NCBI GenBank assembly: GCA_019749945.1
Contig: JAIEPF010000010.1
Location: 124,001-188,000, forward strand
Direction of reading: 5' to 3'
DNA length: 64,000 nucleotides
DNA from: Burkholderiales bacterium
Lineage (GTDB): Bacteria > Pseudomonadota > Gammaproteobacteria > Burkholderiales > SG8-41
The notes under the pieces are model-generated. The model was not told the DNA's origin. It did not search any database and worked only from the letters and a program-made list of their open reading frames with translations. The position numbers and the translations under genes were made by a program. Shown here piece after piece: positions 10,566 through 20,099 of this stretch (within the stretch, counting starts at the first letter, position 1; every line of letters begins with the position of its first letter).

Positions 10566-10600
10566 AAAATTATCAACAAAATCAAATACTTAATATTAAT
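10566..10600 (+). repeat. AT-rich dispersed motif, copy 2
   Basis: TATCAACAAAATCAAATACTTA fills the short miaA-mutL gap; its 26-bp core differs from the copy at 52.2 kb at only two positions. Confidence 0.65.
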
Positions 10601-10608
10601 CGTTGCGG

Positions 10609-12387
10609 TCACTCACCGCGGCGGAACAGGCGGTCGAGATCGGCGACCGAGAACTGGTGCCAGGTCGGGCGACCGTGGTTGCACTGGCCGGAGCTTTCGG
10701 TGGCCTCCATGTCGCGCAGCAGCGCATTCATTTCGGGCACGGTCAGTTTGCGGTTGGCGCGTACCGCGGCGTGACAGGCCATGGTGCCGAGCAGTTCGTT
10801 GCCGCGTTCGGTGGCGATGCGGCTGGCGCCGTATTCACGCACTTCATGCAGCACATCCAGCGCCAGCGCCTGTACGTCGGCATCGGCAAGCAGGGCCGGC
10901 ACGCCGCGCACGATCAAGGCGCCGGGCCCCGCGGGCGCGATGTCGAAGCCGAGGGCCTGCAATCCTTCACGCTCATCTTCAGCCGTGGCGACATCCAGCG
11001 CCTCGGCGGCGAAATGCACGGGCACCAGCAGCGGCTGCATCGGTATCGTCCGGCCGTCGAGCGCGGTTTTGAGTTTTTCGTACATGATACGTTCGTGCGC
11101 GGCATGCATGTCGATGATGATCAGGCCGTTGCGGTTTTCGGCAAGGATGTAAATGCCGGCGAGTTGCGCCAGCGCAAATCCCAGCGGATGTTCGTCGCCG
11201 GAGGGCGGCAATGCCGGAAGCGCTGCGGCCTGCGGCAGGGTGGCAGTGTCTGTTGCGGGTCGCGGTGCGAACAGCGTGGCGTAAGCGCCTGCGGGTTGGG
11301 CGATGCCCAGTGGCATCGCAGCCTGGCGTTGGTAAAACGGCGCGGCAGGCGTTGCTGACGGCGATGACGGGAGCGCAGCCATTGCCGGCGCGGCATCACC
11401 GGCGGAGCGCGACAGGGTCTTGTGCAGCGCGTGGAATATGAACTGGTGCACCGCGCGCGAATCACGGAAGCGCACTTCGGCCTTGGCCGGGTGGACATTG
11501 ACGTCGACCAGCTGCGGGTCGATGTCGAGGAACAGCACAAACGCCGGATGGCGGTCGTGGTGCAGTACATCGGCATAGGCCTGGCGGATGGCGTGGGCCA
11601 CCAGTTTGTCGCGGATGCAGCGGCCGTTGACGAAAAAATACTGCGCGTCGCGCGTGCCTTTGGCATGCGAAGGCGAGCTGATCGCGCCGCGGATGGCGAT
11701 CTGGCCGCCGGATTCTTCAACCGGCAGCGCGCCATCGGCAAACTCTTCGCCGAGCACGGCGGCAACGCGCGCGGCCAGTGGCTGCGGCTTGACCTGCAAG
11801 CGGACGCGGCCGTTGTGCGTCAATGAGAATGCAACATCGGGGCGCGACAGCGCGATGCGGCGGAAAGCTTCTTCGCAATGAGCGAATTCGGTCTGTTCGG
11901 ACTTGAGGAATTTGCGCCGTGCCGGGGTGTTGAAATACAGCTCGCGCACGTCGATGCGCGTGCCGCGCGCGAGTGTCGCCGGTTCCGGCGCGCCCAGCGT
12001 CGGGCCTTCGGCCGTGACCCGATAGGCGTGGCGTTCTTCGGCGCGGCGGCTGGTCAGTTCCATGCGCGACACCGAGGCAATGCTCGCCAGGGCTTCGCCG
12101 CGAAAGCCGAGGCTGGCGACATGTTCGAGATCGGCTAGCGAGGCGATTTTGCTGGTGGCGTGGCGGGCGAGGGCCAGTTTGAGCTCATCGCGGGCGATGC
12201 CGCTGCCGTCGTCGATCACCGAAACCTGCTTGACGCCGCCGGCGGCGAGTTCGACGCTGATCGCCTGCGCGCCGGCATCGAGGCTGTTTTCGAGCAGCTC
12301 CTTCAGTGCGGAGGCCGGGCGTTCGATGACTTCGCCTGCGGCGATCTGGTTGATCAGGAGTTCGGGCAGGAGGCGGATCGCGGACAT
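10609..12387 (-). CDS. mutL: DNA mismatch repair protein MutL
   Basis: GHKL ATPase that couples MutS recognition to downstream repair. 592 residues. N-terminal ATPase motifs: IAAGEVIERPASALKELLENSLDA, DDGSGI, HATSKI, LGFRGEALASI. A Pro/Ala-rich linker (about 330-390) leads to the C-terminal dimerisation domain. I see no DQHA(X)2E(X)4E endonuclease motif; instead it reads DMHAAHERIMYE, so nuclease status needs an alignment. ATG at 12387 gives MSAIRLLPELLINQIAAGE; a longer frame upstream is not needed. Confidence 0.97.
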   Translation of the reverse strand: MSAIRLLPELLINQIAAGEVIERPASALKELLENSLDAGAQAISVELAAGGVKQVSVIDDGSGIARDELKLALARHATSKIASLADLEHVASLGFRGEALASIASVSRMELTSRRAEERHAYRVTAEGPTLGAPEPATLARGTRIDVRELYFNTPARRKFLKSEQTEFAHCEEAFRRIALSRPDVAFSLTHNGRVRLQVKPQPLAARVAAVLGEEFADGALPVEESGGQIAIRGAISSPSHAKGTRDAQYFFVNGRCIRDKLVAHAIRQAYADVLHHDRHPAFVLFLDIDPQLVDVNVHPAKAEVRFRDSRAVHQFIFHALHKTLSRSAGDAAPAMAALPSSPSATPAAPFYQRQAAMPLGIAQPAGAYATLFAPRPATDTATLPQAAALPALPPSGDEHPLGFALAQLAGIYILAENRNGLIIIDMHAAHERIMYEKLKTALDGRTIPMQPLLVPVHFAAEALDVATAEDEREGLQALGFDIAPAGPGALIVRGVPALLADADVQALALDVLHEVREYGASRIATERGNELLGTMACHAAVRANRKLTVPEMNALLRDMEATESSGQCNHGRPTWHQFSVADLDRLFRRGE

Positions 12388-12393
12388 GCAGGA

Positions 12394-12399
12394 ATTATA
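12394..12399 (-). promoter_or_regulatory. -10 element of mutL, leaderless spacing
   Basis: On the minus strand a perfect TATAAT stands 6 nt before the mutL ATG, with a TTCACC at a 17-bp distance as a weak -35. No Shine-Dalgarno sequence can fit in the leader. Confidence 0.5.
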
Positions 12400-12601
12400 A
12401 GCGGTGAACATCAGCGGTGAACGGCAGCTTATAAGCGCGGCGCATGAGGGCATAAAGCCCCCGCAGGAAATCGCCTGTTGCCGGGGCGGTCGCCGCGGAT
12501 TTTTGTCTTATAATCAGCCCACATTGCGCACGACTGTTATGCCGTCGTCGTCGCCCGGATTCAATCGATACCCAATATCCAGTGCCAGTGAAGGGGAATT
12601 A

Positions 12602-14188
12602 ATGGCTCAGACCATCGGAGTGCCCAAGGAAACGGCCGCGGGCGAAAAACGCGTCGCCACTGTTCCCGAGGTCGTTGAAAAGCTGATCAAGCTGGGTTTC
12701 AAGGTCATGGTGCAGTCCGGCGCCGGCGATGCCGCCAATTGCAGTGACGACAGCTATCGCGCTGCGGGTGCGGAGATTGCGCCGACCGCGGCCGAGTTGT
12801 GGTCCGGCGCCGACATCGTGTTCAAGGTCGGCGTGCCGACCACGGAAGAAGTCGGCCTGATGCGGGAAGGCGGCACCCTGATCGGTTTCATCTGGCCGGC
12901 ACAGAATCCGGAACTGATGCAGCAACTGGCGGCGAAAAAGGCCACCGTGCTGGCCATCGATTCGCTGCCGCGCGTGCTGTCCCGCGCGCAGAAAATGGAT
13001 GCGCTGACCTCGCAGGCCGGTGTCGCCGGCTACCGCGCCGTGATCGAGGCGGCCAATGTCTTCGGCCGTTTTTTCAACGGCCAGATCACCGCTGCGGGCA
13101 AGGTGCCGCCGGCCAAGGTCTTCATCGCCGGCGCCGGCGTCGCGGGTCTTGCGGCGATCGGCACCGCGGCCGGTCTGGGCGCGATCGTGCGCGCCAACGA
13201 CACGCGCGCCGAAGTGGCCGATCAGGTGGTGTCGCTGGGCGGCGAATTCGTCAAGGTCGATTACGAGGAGGAAGGTTCCGGCGGCGGCGGTTATGCCAGG
13301 GTGATGAGCGAGGGCTTCCAAAAGGCCCAGCGCGAGATGTACGCGAAGCAGGCCCGCGAGGTGGACATCATCATCACCACCGCGCTGATTCCGGGCAAGC
13401 CCGCCCCCCGGCTGATCACCGCCGAAATGGTGCAAAGCATGAAGCCGGGCAGCGTCATCGTCGACATGGCGGCGGAGCGCGGCGGCAACTGCGAACTGAC
13501 CGAGCCCGGCAAGGCGGTGGTGAAACACGGCGTGACCATCGTCGGCTACACCGACTTGAACTCGCGTCTGGCCAAACAATCATCGACGCTGTATGCCACC
13601 AATCTGTTCCGCCTCAGCGAGGAACTGTGCAAAACCAAGGACGGCATCATCAACGTCAACATGGAAGACGATGCGATCCGCGGCCTGACCGTCATCAAGC
13701 AGGGTGAGATCACCTGGCCGCCGCCGCCGATCAAGATGCCGGCTGCGCCGCCCAAACCTGCAGCGGTGGCCAAGCCCGAAGAGAAAAAAGGCCACGGCCA
13801 TGGCGCCGGCAGTGCGCCGGCATCGGCGAAGAGCACCGCGATCACCTTCCTCGTCGCAGCCCTGCTGTTCTGGTTTGTCGGCGCCTACGCGCCGGCGGCC
13901 TTCCTCGGCCACTTCACGGTGTTCGTGCTGGCCTGTTTTGTCGGCTACATGGTGGTGTGGAACGTGACGCCTGCGCTGCATACGCCGCTGATGAGCGTGA
14001 CCAATGCGATCAGCAGCATCATTGCCATCGGCGCGCTGGTGCAGGTGGCCCCCCCTGTCACGGGCGCGGTCGACCGGCCGGAGGCCTGGATCCTCGGCCT
14101 CGCGGTGGTCAGCATCGCGCTGACCACGATCAACATGTTCGGCGGATTCGCAGTCACCCGCCGCATGCTCGACATGTTCCGGAAATAG
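12602..14188 (+). CDS. pntA: NAD(P) transhydrogenase subunit alpha
   Basis: Proton-translocating transhydrogenase: hydride transfer from NADH to NADP+ driven by the proton gradient. 528 residues. N-terminal NAD(H)-binding dI domain ([11 protein letters not shown]... [26 protein letters not shown]), a Pro/Ala/Lys-rich hinge about 375-410, then about four membrane helices in the last 110 residues. This is the fused alpha form as in E. coli, not the split PntAA/PntAB form. ATG at 12602 with AAGGGGA at 12591-12597. A TATAAT at 12509-12514 may be its -10, with a leader of about 80 nt. Confidence 0.96.
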   Translation: MAQTIGVPKETAAGEKRVATVPEVVEKLIKLGFKVMVQSGAGDAANCSDDSYRAAGAEIAPTAAELWSGADIVFKVGVPTTEEVGLMREGGTLIGFIWPAQNPELMQQLAAKKATVLAIDSLPRVLSRAQKMDALTSQAGVAGYRAVIEAANVFGRFFNGQITAAGKVPPAKVFIAGAGVAGLAAIGTAAGLGAIVRANDTRAEVADQVVSLGGEFVKVDYEEEGSGGGGYARVMSEGFQKAQREMYAKQAREVDIIITTALIPGKPAPRLITAEMVQSMKPGSVIVDMAAERGGNCELTEPGKAVVKHGVTIVGYTDLNSRLAKQSSTLYATNLFRLSEELCKTKDGIINVNMEDDAIRGLTVIKQGEITWPPPPIKMPAAPPKPAAVAKPEEKKGHGHGAGSAPASAKSTAITFLVAALLFWFVGAYAPAAFLGHFTVFVLACFVGYMVVWNVTPALHTPLMSVTNAISSIIAIGALVQVAPPVTGAVDRPEAWILGLAVVSIALTTINMFGGFAVTRRMLDMFRK

Positions 14189-14201
14189 GGGGAGAGGGAT
14201 C

Positions 14202-15620
14202 ATGTCTTCAAGCCTCGCCACCGTTTCCTATATCGGAGCCACTATTCTGTTCATCCTCAGCCTTGGCGGGCTGTCGCATCCGGAGTCCTCGCGGCGCGGC
14301 AACCTCTACGGCATGCTGGGCATGGCCATCGCCGTGCTGGCGACGGTGTTCGGGCCGCAGGTCACGGCACAGGGTTATGCCTGGATCATCGGCGCCATGG
14401 TGATCGGCGGATCGATCGGCCTCTATGCCGCGCGCACCGTCAAAATGACCCAGATGCCGGAACTGGTTGCGCTGATGCACAGCCTGGTCGGCCTCGCTGC
14501 GGCGCTGGTCGGCTACGCCAACTACATCGATCCGGCCGCCTCCGGCCATCTGCAGGGCGTGGAAAAGGTCATCCACGAAATCGAGATCTACGTCGGCATC
14601 CTGATCGGCGCGGTGACCTTCTCCGGTTCGATCATCGCGTTCTGCAAACTCTCGGGCAAGATTGGCGGCAAACCGCTGCTGCTGCCGGCACGGCACTGGC
14701 TGAATCTGGCCGGGCTGCTGATCATTCTGTATTTCGGCCGCGAGTTCATCCACGCCGAATCGGTGGAAGCGGGCATGAAACCGCTGATCATCATGACCGT
14801 GGTGTCGCTGCTGTTCGGCATCCACATGGTCATGGCCATCGGCGGCGCCGACATGCCGGTGGTGGTGTCGATGCTGAACAGTTATTCGGGCTGGGCGGCG
14901 GCTGCCACCGGGTTCATGTTATCCAATGACTTGCTGATCGTGACCGGCGCGCTGGTCGGTTCCAGCGGCGCGATCCTGTCCTACATCATGTGTCGTGCGA
15001 TGAACCGCAATTTCATCAGCGTGATTGCCGGCGGTTTCGGCACCGGCGGCGGTGCGCCGGCCAAGACCCAGGGTGAAGCGCTGCCCGCGGGCGAGGTGGT
15101 TTCGATCAGCGCGGCGGAAACCGCGGAACTGCTGCGCGATGCGAAGAACGTGATCATCGTGCCCGGTTACGGCATGGCGGTGGCACAGGCGCAGCACACG
15201 GTGTACGAAATCACCAGGTTGCTGCGCGAGAAGGGCGTCAATGTGCGTTTCGGCATCCATCCGGTGGCGGGCCGCATGCCGGGACACATGAACGTGCTGC
15301 TCGCCGAAGCCAAGGTGCCCTACGACATCGTGATGGAGATGGATGAACTCAACGAAGACTTTCCGGATACCGATGTCGCGATGGTCATCGGCGCCAACGA
15401 CATCGTGAATCCGGCGGCGCAGGAGGATCCGGGCAGCCCGATCGCCGGCATGCCGGTGCTGGAAGTGTGGAAGGCCAGAACCTCGATCGTGATGAAGCGC
15501 AGCATGGCCTCGGGTTATGCGGGAGTTGATAACCCATTGTTTTATAAGGAAAATAATCGCATGCTCTTCGGCGACGCGAAAAAGATGCTGGATGAGGTAT
15601 TGAGCGCGCTGAAGTCCTGA
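14202..15620 (+). CDS. pntB: NAD(P) transhydrogenase subunit beta
   Basis: Partner of PntA: membrane domain and NADP(H)-binding dIII. 472 residues. About nine hydrophobic segments to residue 270, with [21 protein letters not shown] in the membrane part, then the soluble domain with [33 protein letters not shown] and [14 protein letters not shown] at 14202 with GGGGAGAGGG upstream, 13 bp after pntA; clearly one operon. Confidence 0.97.
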   Translation: MSSSLATVSYIGATILFILSLGGLSHPESSRRGNLYGMLGMAIAVLATVFGPQVTAQGYAWIIGAMVIGGSIGLYAARTVKMTQMPELVALMHSLVGLAAALVGYANYIDPAASGHLQGVEKVIHEIEIYVGILIGAVTFSGSIIAFCKLSGKIGGKPLLLPARHWLNLAGLLIILYFGREFIHAESVEAGMKPLIIMTVVSLLFGIHMVMAIGGADMPVVVSMLNSYSGWAAAATGFMLSNDLLIVTGALVGSSGAILSYIMCRAMNRNFISVIAGGFGTGGGAPAKTQGEALPAGEVVSISAAETAELLRDAKNVIIVPGYGMAVAQAQHTVYEITRLLREKGVNVRFGIHPVAGRMPGHMNVLLAEAKVPYDIVMEMDELNEDFPDTDVAMVIGANDIVNPAAQEDPGSPIAGMPVLEVWKARTSIVMKRSMASGYAGVDNPLFYKENNRMLFGDAKKMLDEVLSALKS

Positions 15621-15641
15621 GTCCTGCCGGTGATCCGTGGT

Positions 15642-16841
15642 TCAGGCGTGCAATTCGGCGCTGACGGTAACCGTGGGAAAACGCGGCACTGCCAGTGTCG
15701 GTATCGATTTCAAACCCGAACCGGTGCTGATCAGCACCACTTCTTCGTCTGTCCGGATCCAGCCGCGCGCGATGGCTTTGCGCAAGCCAACCAGTGTGGT
15801 TGCGCTTTCCGGGCATGGGAACAGACCTTCCTCGGCTGTCATTTCGTCCACTGCCGCCAGCGCTTCGTCGGCGCTTGCGGCAAGCGCGCCGCCGCCGTGC
15901 CTGCGGATGAGTTCAAGCACCGCGCGGCCCCCCGGCGGATTGGGCGACTTCAGTCCGCCCGGCGGGATGTCGATTTTGCCCCAGGGGGCGCATTCATCAC
16001 GGTTTTCGTCAAAAGCCCTGACCACCGGCGCGCAGCCTTCGTATTGAGTGACGTAGAGCCGCGGCAATTTGCCCTTGATCCAGCCCAGCTGCAGCAGTTC
16101 TTCGAAGGCCTTGAAAATCGCGATGGCGCCCAGCCCGCCGCCCATCGGATACACGATCACATCGGGCATGCGCCAGCCGAGCTGTTCGGCGATTTCGAGG
16201 CCCATGGTTTTTTTGCCTTCGAGCCGGTACGGCTCACGCAGCGTGCAGATGTTGAGCCAGCCGTTTTTTTCACAGGCTTCCGCCACCAGCCTTCCGCCGT
16301 CGTGCCAGTTTTCCAGCAGAAACGTCGGCTGTCCGCTGGCGCGGCAGTGCTGGCGGCTTGCCGGTTGCGCATCGGTGGGCAGGATGTTGACGCAGGTGAT
16401 GCCGGCGCGTGCGGCGTAAAGGCTCCATGAGCCGCCGGCGTTGCCGGAACTGTTGTGCGCCACGGTTTTGACGCCCAGTTCGACATAACGCGATACGGCC
16501 ACTGCGGCGCCCCGGTCCTTGAAGGTGCCGCTGGGGTTGCGGCCCTCGTCCTTGACCGCGAGTTGTTTCATGCCGAGCCTGCGGGCAAGCCGCTGCACCT
16601 GCAGCAACGGCGTCCAGCCTTCATTGAGTGAGACCGCGTGTTCGGGCCGCGCGACCGGCAGCAGCGGTGCATAACGCCACAGGCTCGCGGGGCCGCGCGC
16701 GATGTTTGCCACCGTCACCTCGCGGCGGATGCGGTCCATGTCGTAGCGGGCGCGCAGCCGTTCCGCGGGGGGCGCGCTGTGCGCCACGCCGGGGTCGAGG
16801 CGGGCGCCGGCCCCGTCTTCGATATGGGTCAGATAACTCAT
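15642..16841 (-). CDS. Threonine-synthase-like PLP enzyme
   Basis: Fold-type II PLP enzyme, 399 residues. PLP lysine K108 in NPSGTFKDRG; substrate loop HNSSGNAGGSWS; VYPMGGGLGAI cofactor-phosphate loop. This matches the threonine synthase family, but the gene is isolated from hom/thrB and paired with a tctC, so a catabolic or other beta-replacement role is equally possible. The ATG at 16841 is chosen over an upstream in-frame TTG at 16850, because the ATG follows the tctC stop by 5 bp. Confidence 0.85.
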   Translation of the reverse strand: MSYLTHIEDGAGARLDPGVAHSAPPAERLRARYDMDRIRREVTVANIARGPASLWRYAPLLPVARPEHAVSLNEGWTPLLQVQRLARRLGMKQLAVKDEGRNPSGTFKDRGAAVAVSRYVELGVKTVAHNSSGNAGGSWSLYAARAGITCVNILPTDAQPASRQHCRASGQPTFLLENWHDGGRLVAEACEKNGWLNICTLREPYRLEGKKTMGLEIAEQLGWRMPDVIVYPMGGGLGAIAIFKAFEELLQLGWIKGKLPRLYVTQYEGCAPVVRAFDENRDECAPWGKIDIPPGGLKSPNPPGGRAVLELIRRHGGGALAASADEALAAVDEMTAEEGLFPCPESATTLVGLRKAIARGWIRTDEEVVLISTGSGLKSIPTLAVPRFPTVTVSAELHA

Positions 16842-16846
16842 GGCGT

Positions 16847-17818
16847 TCAATTCAGCTTGATGCCGGATTTCGTAACCACTTCCTTCCAGCGTTTCACATC
16901 GGACTCGATCAGTTTTCTGAATTCATCCGGGCCGAGGGGCGCGATGTCGAGCGCGAGGCTGGAGAAGCGTTCCCTGACATCGGGCTGTTCAAGGGCGCGG
17001 GCGATTTCCTGGTGCAGCAGTTTGACGATCGCCGGTGGCGTGCCGCCCGAGGCGAGTACGCCGTACCAATGCGCGACGACAAAATCCGGTACGCCGGATT
17101 CGATGAAAGTGGGTACGCCCGGAAGCAGGGGGTGGCGTGTTGCGGCGCTCATCGCCAGCCCCTTGACGCGTCCGGCCTTGATATGGGCAACGACCGGCGG
17201 TGAGCCGTTGAGCGCCAGCGGAATCTGGTTCGCGACGAGATCGCTGATGGCGGGGCCGCCGCCCTTGTACGGAACATGATTGAGTACCAGTCCGGTCTTG
17301 ATGCGCAGCAACTCGTAGGTCATGTGCGGTGAGCCGCCCTGTCCGCTGGTGCCGAGCGCGAGTTTTTCGGTCTGGGCGCGCGGCATCGCGATCAATTCCT
17401 TCAGCGAATTGGCCTTGAATGACGGGTGCGCCGCCAGCACCTGTGGCGTGGTGGCGATGCGCATGATCGGCGAGAAGTCCCTGACGGCGTCGTACGGCGG
17501 TTTGGGGAAAATCACGGCATTGATGGCATGCGGCACATCGGCAAGGATCAGCGTGTAGCCGTCCCCGGCGGCCTTGGCGACGATTTCGGTGCCGATCAGG
17601 CTGGCGGCGCCCGGCCGCGTATCAATCACGAAAGCCTGCCCCAGCCTTTCGCCGAGTTTCTGGCCGATCATGCGGGCGGTGATGTCGGATCCGCCGCCCG
17701 GCGCGTAGGGCACCACCAGGCGCACGGGACGCGTGGGGTAGGCGGTGTCTGCCGCGAGCAGTGCTTCCGCATGGGCGATTACAAGGACAGCGCAGAGCGC
17801 ATTCAGCAGGTAGGGCAT
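16847..17818 (-). CDS. TctC/Bug-type periplasmic solute-binding protein
   Basis: 323 residues, signal peptide MPYLLNALCAVLVIAHAEAL-LAA, then the classic Bug motifs: YPTRPVRLVVPYAPGGGSDITAR, GQAFVIDTRPGAASLIGTEIVAKA, GDGYTLIL, and the C-terminal RWKEVVTKSGIKLN. The ATG at 17818 is preceded by AAAGGAT. Upstream of and probably co-transcribed with the threonine-synthase-like gene, which suggests a shared substrate, for instance a hydroxy or amino dicarboxylate; that is inference. Confidence 0.92.
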   Translation of the reverse strand: MPYLLNALCAVLVIAHAEALLAADTAYPTRPVRLVVPYAPGGGSDITARMIGQKLGERLGQAFVIDTRPGAASLIGTEIVAKAAGDGYTLILADVPHAINAVIFPKPPYDAVRDFSPIMRIATTPQVLAAHPSFKANSLKELIAMPRAQTEKLALGTSGQGGSPHMTYELLRIKTGLVLNHVPYKGGGPAISDLVANQIPLALNGSPPVVAHIKAGRVKGLAMSAATRHPLLPGVPTFIESGVPDFVVAHWYGVLASGGTPPAIVKLLHQEIARALEQPDVRERFSSLALDIAPLGPDEFRKLIESDVKRWKEVVTKSGIKLN

Positions 17819-18054
17819 GGCGGGTGATCCTTTCAGGGGTGACCTGTTTCCTCGACGCAATTCCCATGCCCGGAACGCCGGCAGGGGGGGCATCACGGGC
17901 AAATCGCACCGGCAATGTGTCGACTCGCTCAGGTTATCAGCAAGCCGTGGCGGGCGGAAGCCGGTGCCAGAATCGGGCGCCGTAAGCCGCCATGAATGCA
18001 CTAACATTGCGCCTGACCGGCGCAAGCCGGCTTAACCCCGCACAAGGAAGATGC

Positions 18055-19203
18055 ATGACTACCGTGAACTGGACAACATTGCGCGATGAATTCCCGACCC
18101 TCGACCGCTGGACCTACCTCGACACCGCGCGCAAGACGGTGCCGCCGCGCTGCCAGGAACAGGCGATGCAGGCCTATTGCCGCGATATCCGCGAAACCGC
18201 CGGCGCCGATGCCTGGTCGGCGGTCAATGTCGCCGAAACGCGCGAAGCCATGGCACGCCTGCTCGGCGCAAAACCCGCAGAGATCGCCTTCACCAAAAAC
18301 ACCACCGAAGGCCTCAACATCGCCGCGCATGCTTTTGATCTGCGGCCCGGCGACAACATCGTGCTCACCGACATGGAGCATGTCGCCAATGTCTGGGTGT
18401 GGAAGCACTGGGAAAGCCGGGGTGTGGAAATCCGTTATGCCAAAAACCGCGGCGGGCGTCTGCCGCTGGAGGCGTTTGCCGAACAGATGGATGAGCGCAC
18501 CCGCGTGGTGTCCACCGCGTACATTACCTACGGGAATGGTTATCGCGTGAACCTGCCGGAACTGGGCGCCGCGTGTGGCAGACTGGGCGCGCGGCTGGTG
18601 GTGGATGGCGTGCAGGCCGCGGGCATTCTCGCGGCACCGCTGCACAGCCTGGGCGCCGACATCGTCGCCATCGGCACGCACAAGAACCTGTTCGGCCTGA
18701 CCGGGCTGGGCTTGTTGTACTGCCGCGAGGAGCTGGTCGATGAAATCCGCGCGCCTTTTCTCAAGGCGCCGGTGGCCAGGGGCTCGGTGCAGGCCAGCGC
18801 GCATCTGAACAGCCAGTTTGATTATGTGCGCACCGCGCACCGCTTCGAGGGCGGCAATCCCAATTTTCTCGGCATCCGCGTGCTGCGCAGCAGTGCCGCG
18901 TTCATCGAGTCCATCGGACTGCACAATATCGAGGGCCGCGTGCGCGAGCTGTCGACCTATTGCATGGCGCAGCTGAAGGCCGCGGGCTTGCCGGTACTGA
19001 CACCGGAACCCTGGGCGGAGCGCGCGCACATCATCAGTTTTTCAGCTCCGGAAGCCGCTGGTTTGATGGATGTGCTGCGCGAAAAGCACCGGGTCATTGT
19101 CAACGTCAAGGACGGCGCGATCCGGGTGTCGATGAGTTTTTTCAACAACGAGGCAGACATCGACCGGCTGCTGGCGGCGCTCAGACAGGAGCGCGGGTCT
19201 TAG
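18055..19203 (+). CDS. Class V aminotransferase / cysteine-desulfurase-like PLP enzyme
   Basis: 382 residues, fold-type I. D184 in VVDGVQAAG and PLP-binding K210 in GTHKNLFG are conserved; FTKNTTEGLNIAA is the substrate loop. It lacks the mobile Cys loop of true desulfurases, so it resembles isopenicillin N epimerase or other class V enzymes of unknown substrate. ATG at 18055 with AAGGAAG upstream; the longer frame starting at 17992 is rejected. Divergent from the tctC/threonine-synthase-like pair across 236 bp. Confidence 0.87.
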   Translation: MTTVNWTTLRDEFPTLDRWTYLDTARKTVPPRCQEQAMQAYCRDIRETAGADAWSAVNVAETREAMARLLGAKPAEIAFTKNTTEGLNIAAHAFDLRPGDNIVLTDMEHVANVWVWKHWESRGVEIRYAKNRGGRLPLEAFAEQMDERTRVVSTAYITYGNGYRVNLPELGAACGRLGARLVVDGVQAAGILAAPLHSLGADIVAIGTHKNLFGLTGLGLLYCREELVDEIRAPFLKAPVARGSVQASAHLNSQFDYVRTAHRFEGGNPNFLGIRVLRSSAAFIESIGLHNIEGRVRELSTYCMAQLKAAGLPVLTPEPWAERAHIISFSAPEAAGLMDVLREKHRVIVNVKDGAIRVSMSFFNNEADIDRLLAALRQERGS

Positions 19204-19211
19204 TGCCTGTT

Positions 19212-19997
19212 TCAGTCTGCCGTTGCGGTGGTTGACGCGGCCTTGCGGAACAGGATGTCGCCGTAGTAGGCGTGGGCGTTGCCGCCGGTGTTGTCGGTGT
19301 CGGTCATGATGCCCACCGCGCTGATCCGGCCCGGTTCCTCACCGAAGGCGCGCCGGTAATCGTCGATCACGTTGCGCGTGACCTCCTGCCAGCGGCCGAG
19401 TTTGTCGCGCCCTGATTCAACGACGATCATGCGCACGCGCGAGGTGTGCCTGTTCGGAATCACCGTTTCGCGCGGTGCGCGGTTGCCCCAGATGTACATC
19501 AGCGTGGCATAGGGCATCTGCTGGCCGGTGAGGATGCGCACGTTGTCAAACAGCATGCGATCCTGCGGCGTCAGCTTTTCCATGTCGCCGTCGAAGCTGA
19601 CCACCAGCCGGGCCGGGGCGTCTTCCAGGTGTTTTTGCGAGTTGTCGGCCTTGGCGATCAGTTCGTCGACTTTCCAGCGCCATTGCAGCAGCGGGTAGGC
19701 GCCGGGATCCAGCGCCAGCGGATGCATCAGGCCGGAGGCCGACGAGCGGGCTTCGGCGCGGACGACGGTCTTGCCCTCGCGGCTGACCAGATGGTACGAG
19801 GTCGGGCGTTTGAAGGGCGAAAGTATCCACGGCTGCCAGCCCTGCGGCAACTCGGCGCCCGGCCGCTGGTTGGAGAAACTGCCGACCTGGGGCAGCATCA
19901 CCATGTCCGGTTCCGCGGTCTTGTCGGTCGGTGCTGTGGCGCAACCCGCGGCCAGCAACGCGGCCGCAAGCGACACTAAATGCCAGGGCTTCAACAT
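19212..19997 (-). CDS. DUF3047 family lipoprotein
   Basis: 261 residues with a lipoprotein signal peptide and lipobox LLAAG-C19. The body has the conserved pattern of DUF3047: WRWKVD, DAPARLVVSFDG, LMYIWGN and the C-terminal GIMTDTDNTGGNAHAYYGDI. These proteins are outer-membrane or periplasmic with unknown function. ATG at 19997. Convergent with the aminotransferase gene, 8 bp from its stop. Confidence 0.87.
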   Translation of the reverse strand: MLKPWHLVSLAAALLAAGCATAPTDKTAEPDMVMLPQVGSFSNQRPGAELPQGWQPWILSPFKRPTSYHLVSREGKTVVRAEARSSASGLMHPLALDPGAYPLLQWRWKVDELIAKADNSQKHLEDAPARLVVSFDGDMEKLTPQDRMLFDNVRILTGQQMPYATLMYIWGNRAPRETVIPNRHTSRVRMIVVESGRDKLGRWQEVTRNVIDDYRRAFGEEPGRISAVGIMTDTDNTGGNAHAYYGDILFRKAASTTATAD

Positions 19998-20099
19998 CGA
20001 TTTCCTCCGGGCGGTGCGCTCAAGGGCGCCTCTATCGAGTTGCGCATCTTAATTAAATTTTCCCGTTTGGGCGAGGATATCGGGGCCTGCCAACAGACT

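Noticed and set aside
16842..16850. TTG start at 16850 for the threonine-synthase-like gene
   Set aside because: It would overlap the tctC stop and the extra residues add nothing; ATG at 16841 is cleaner.
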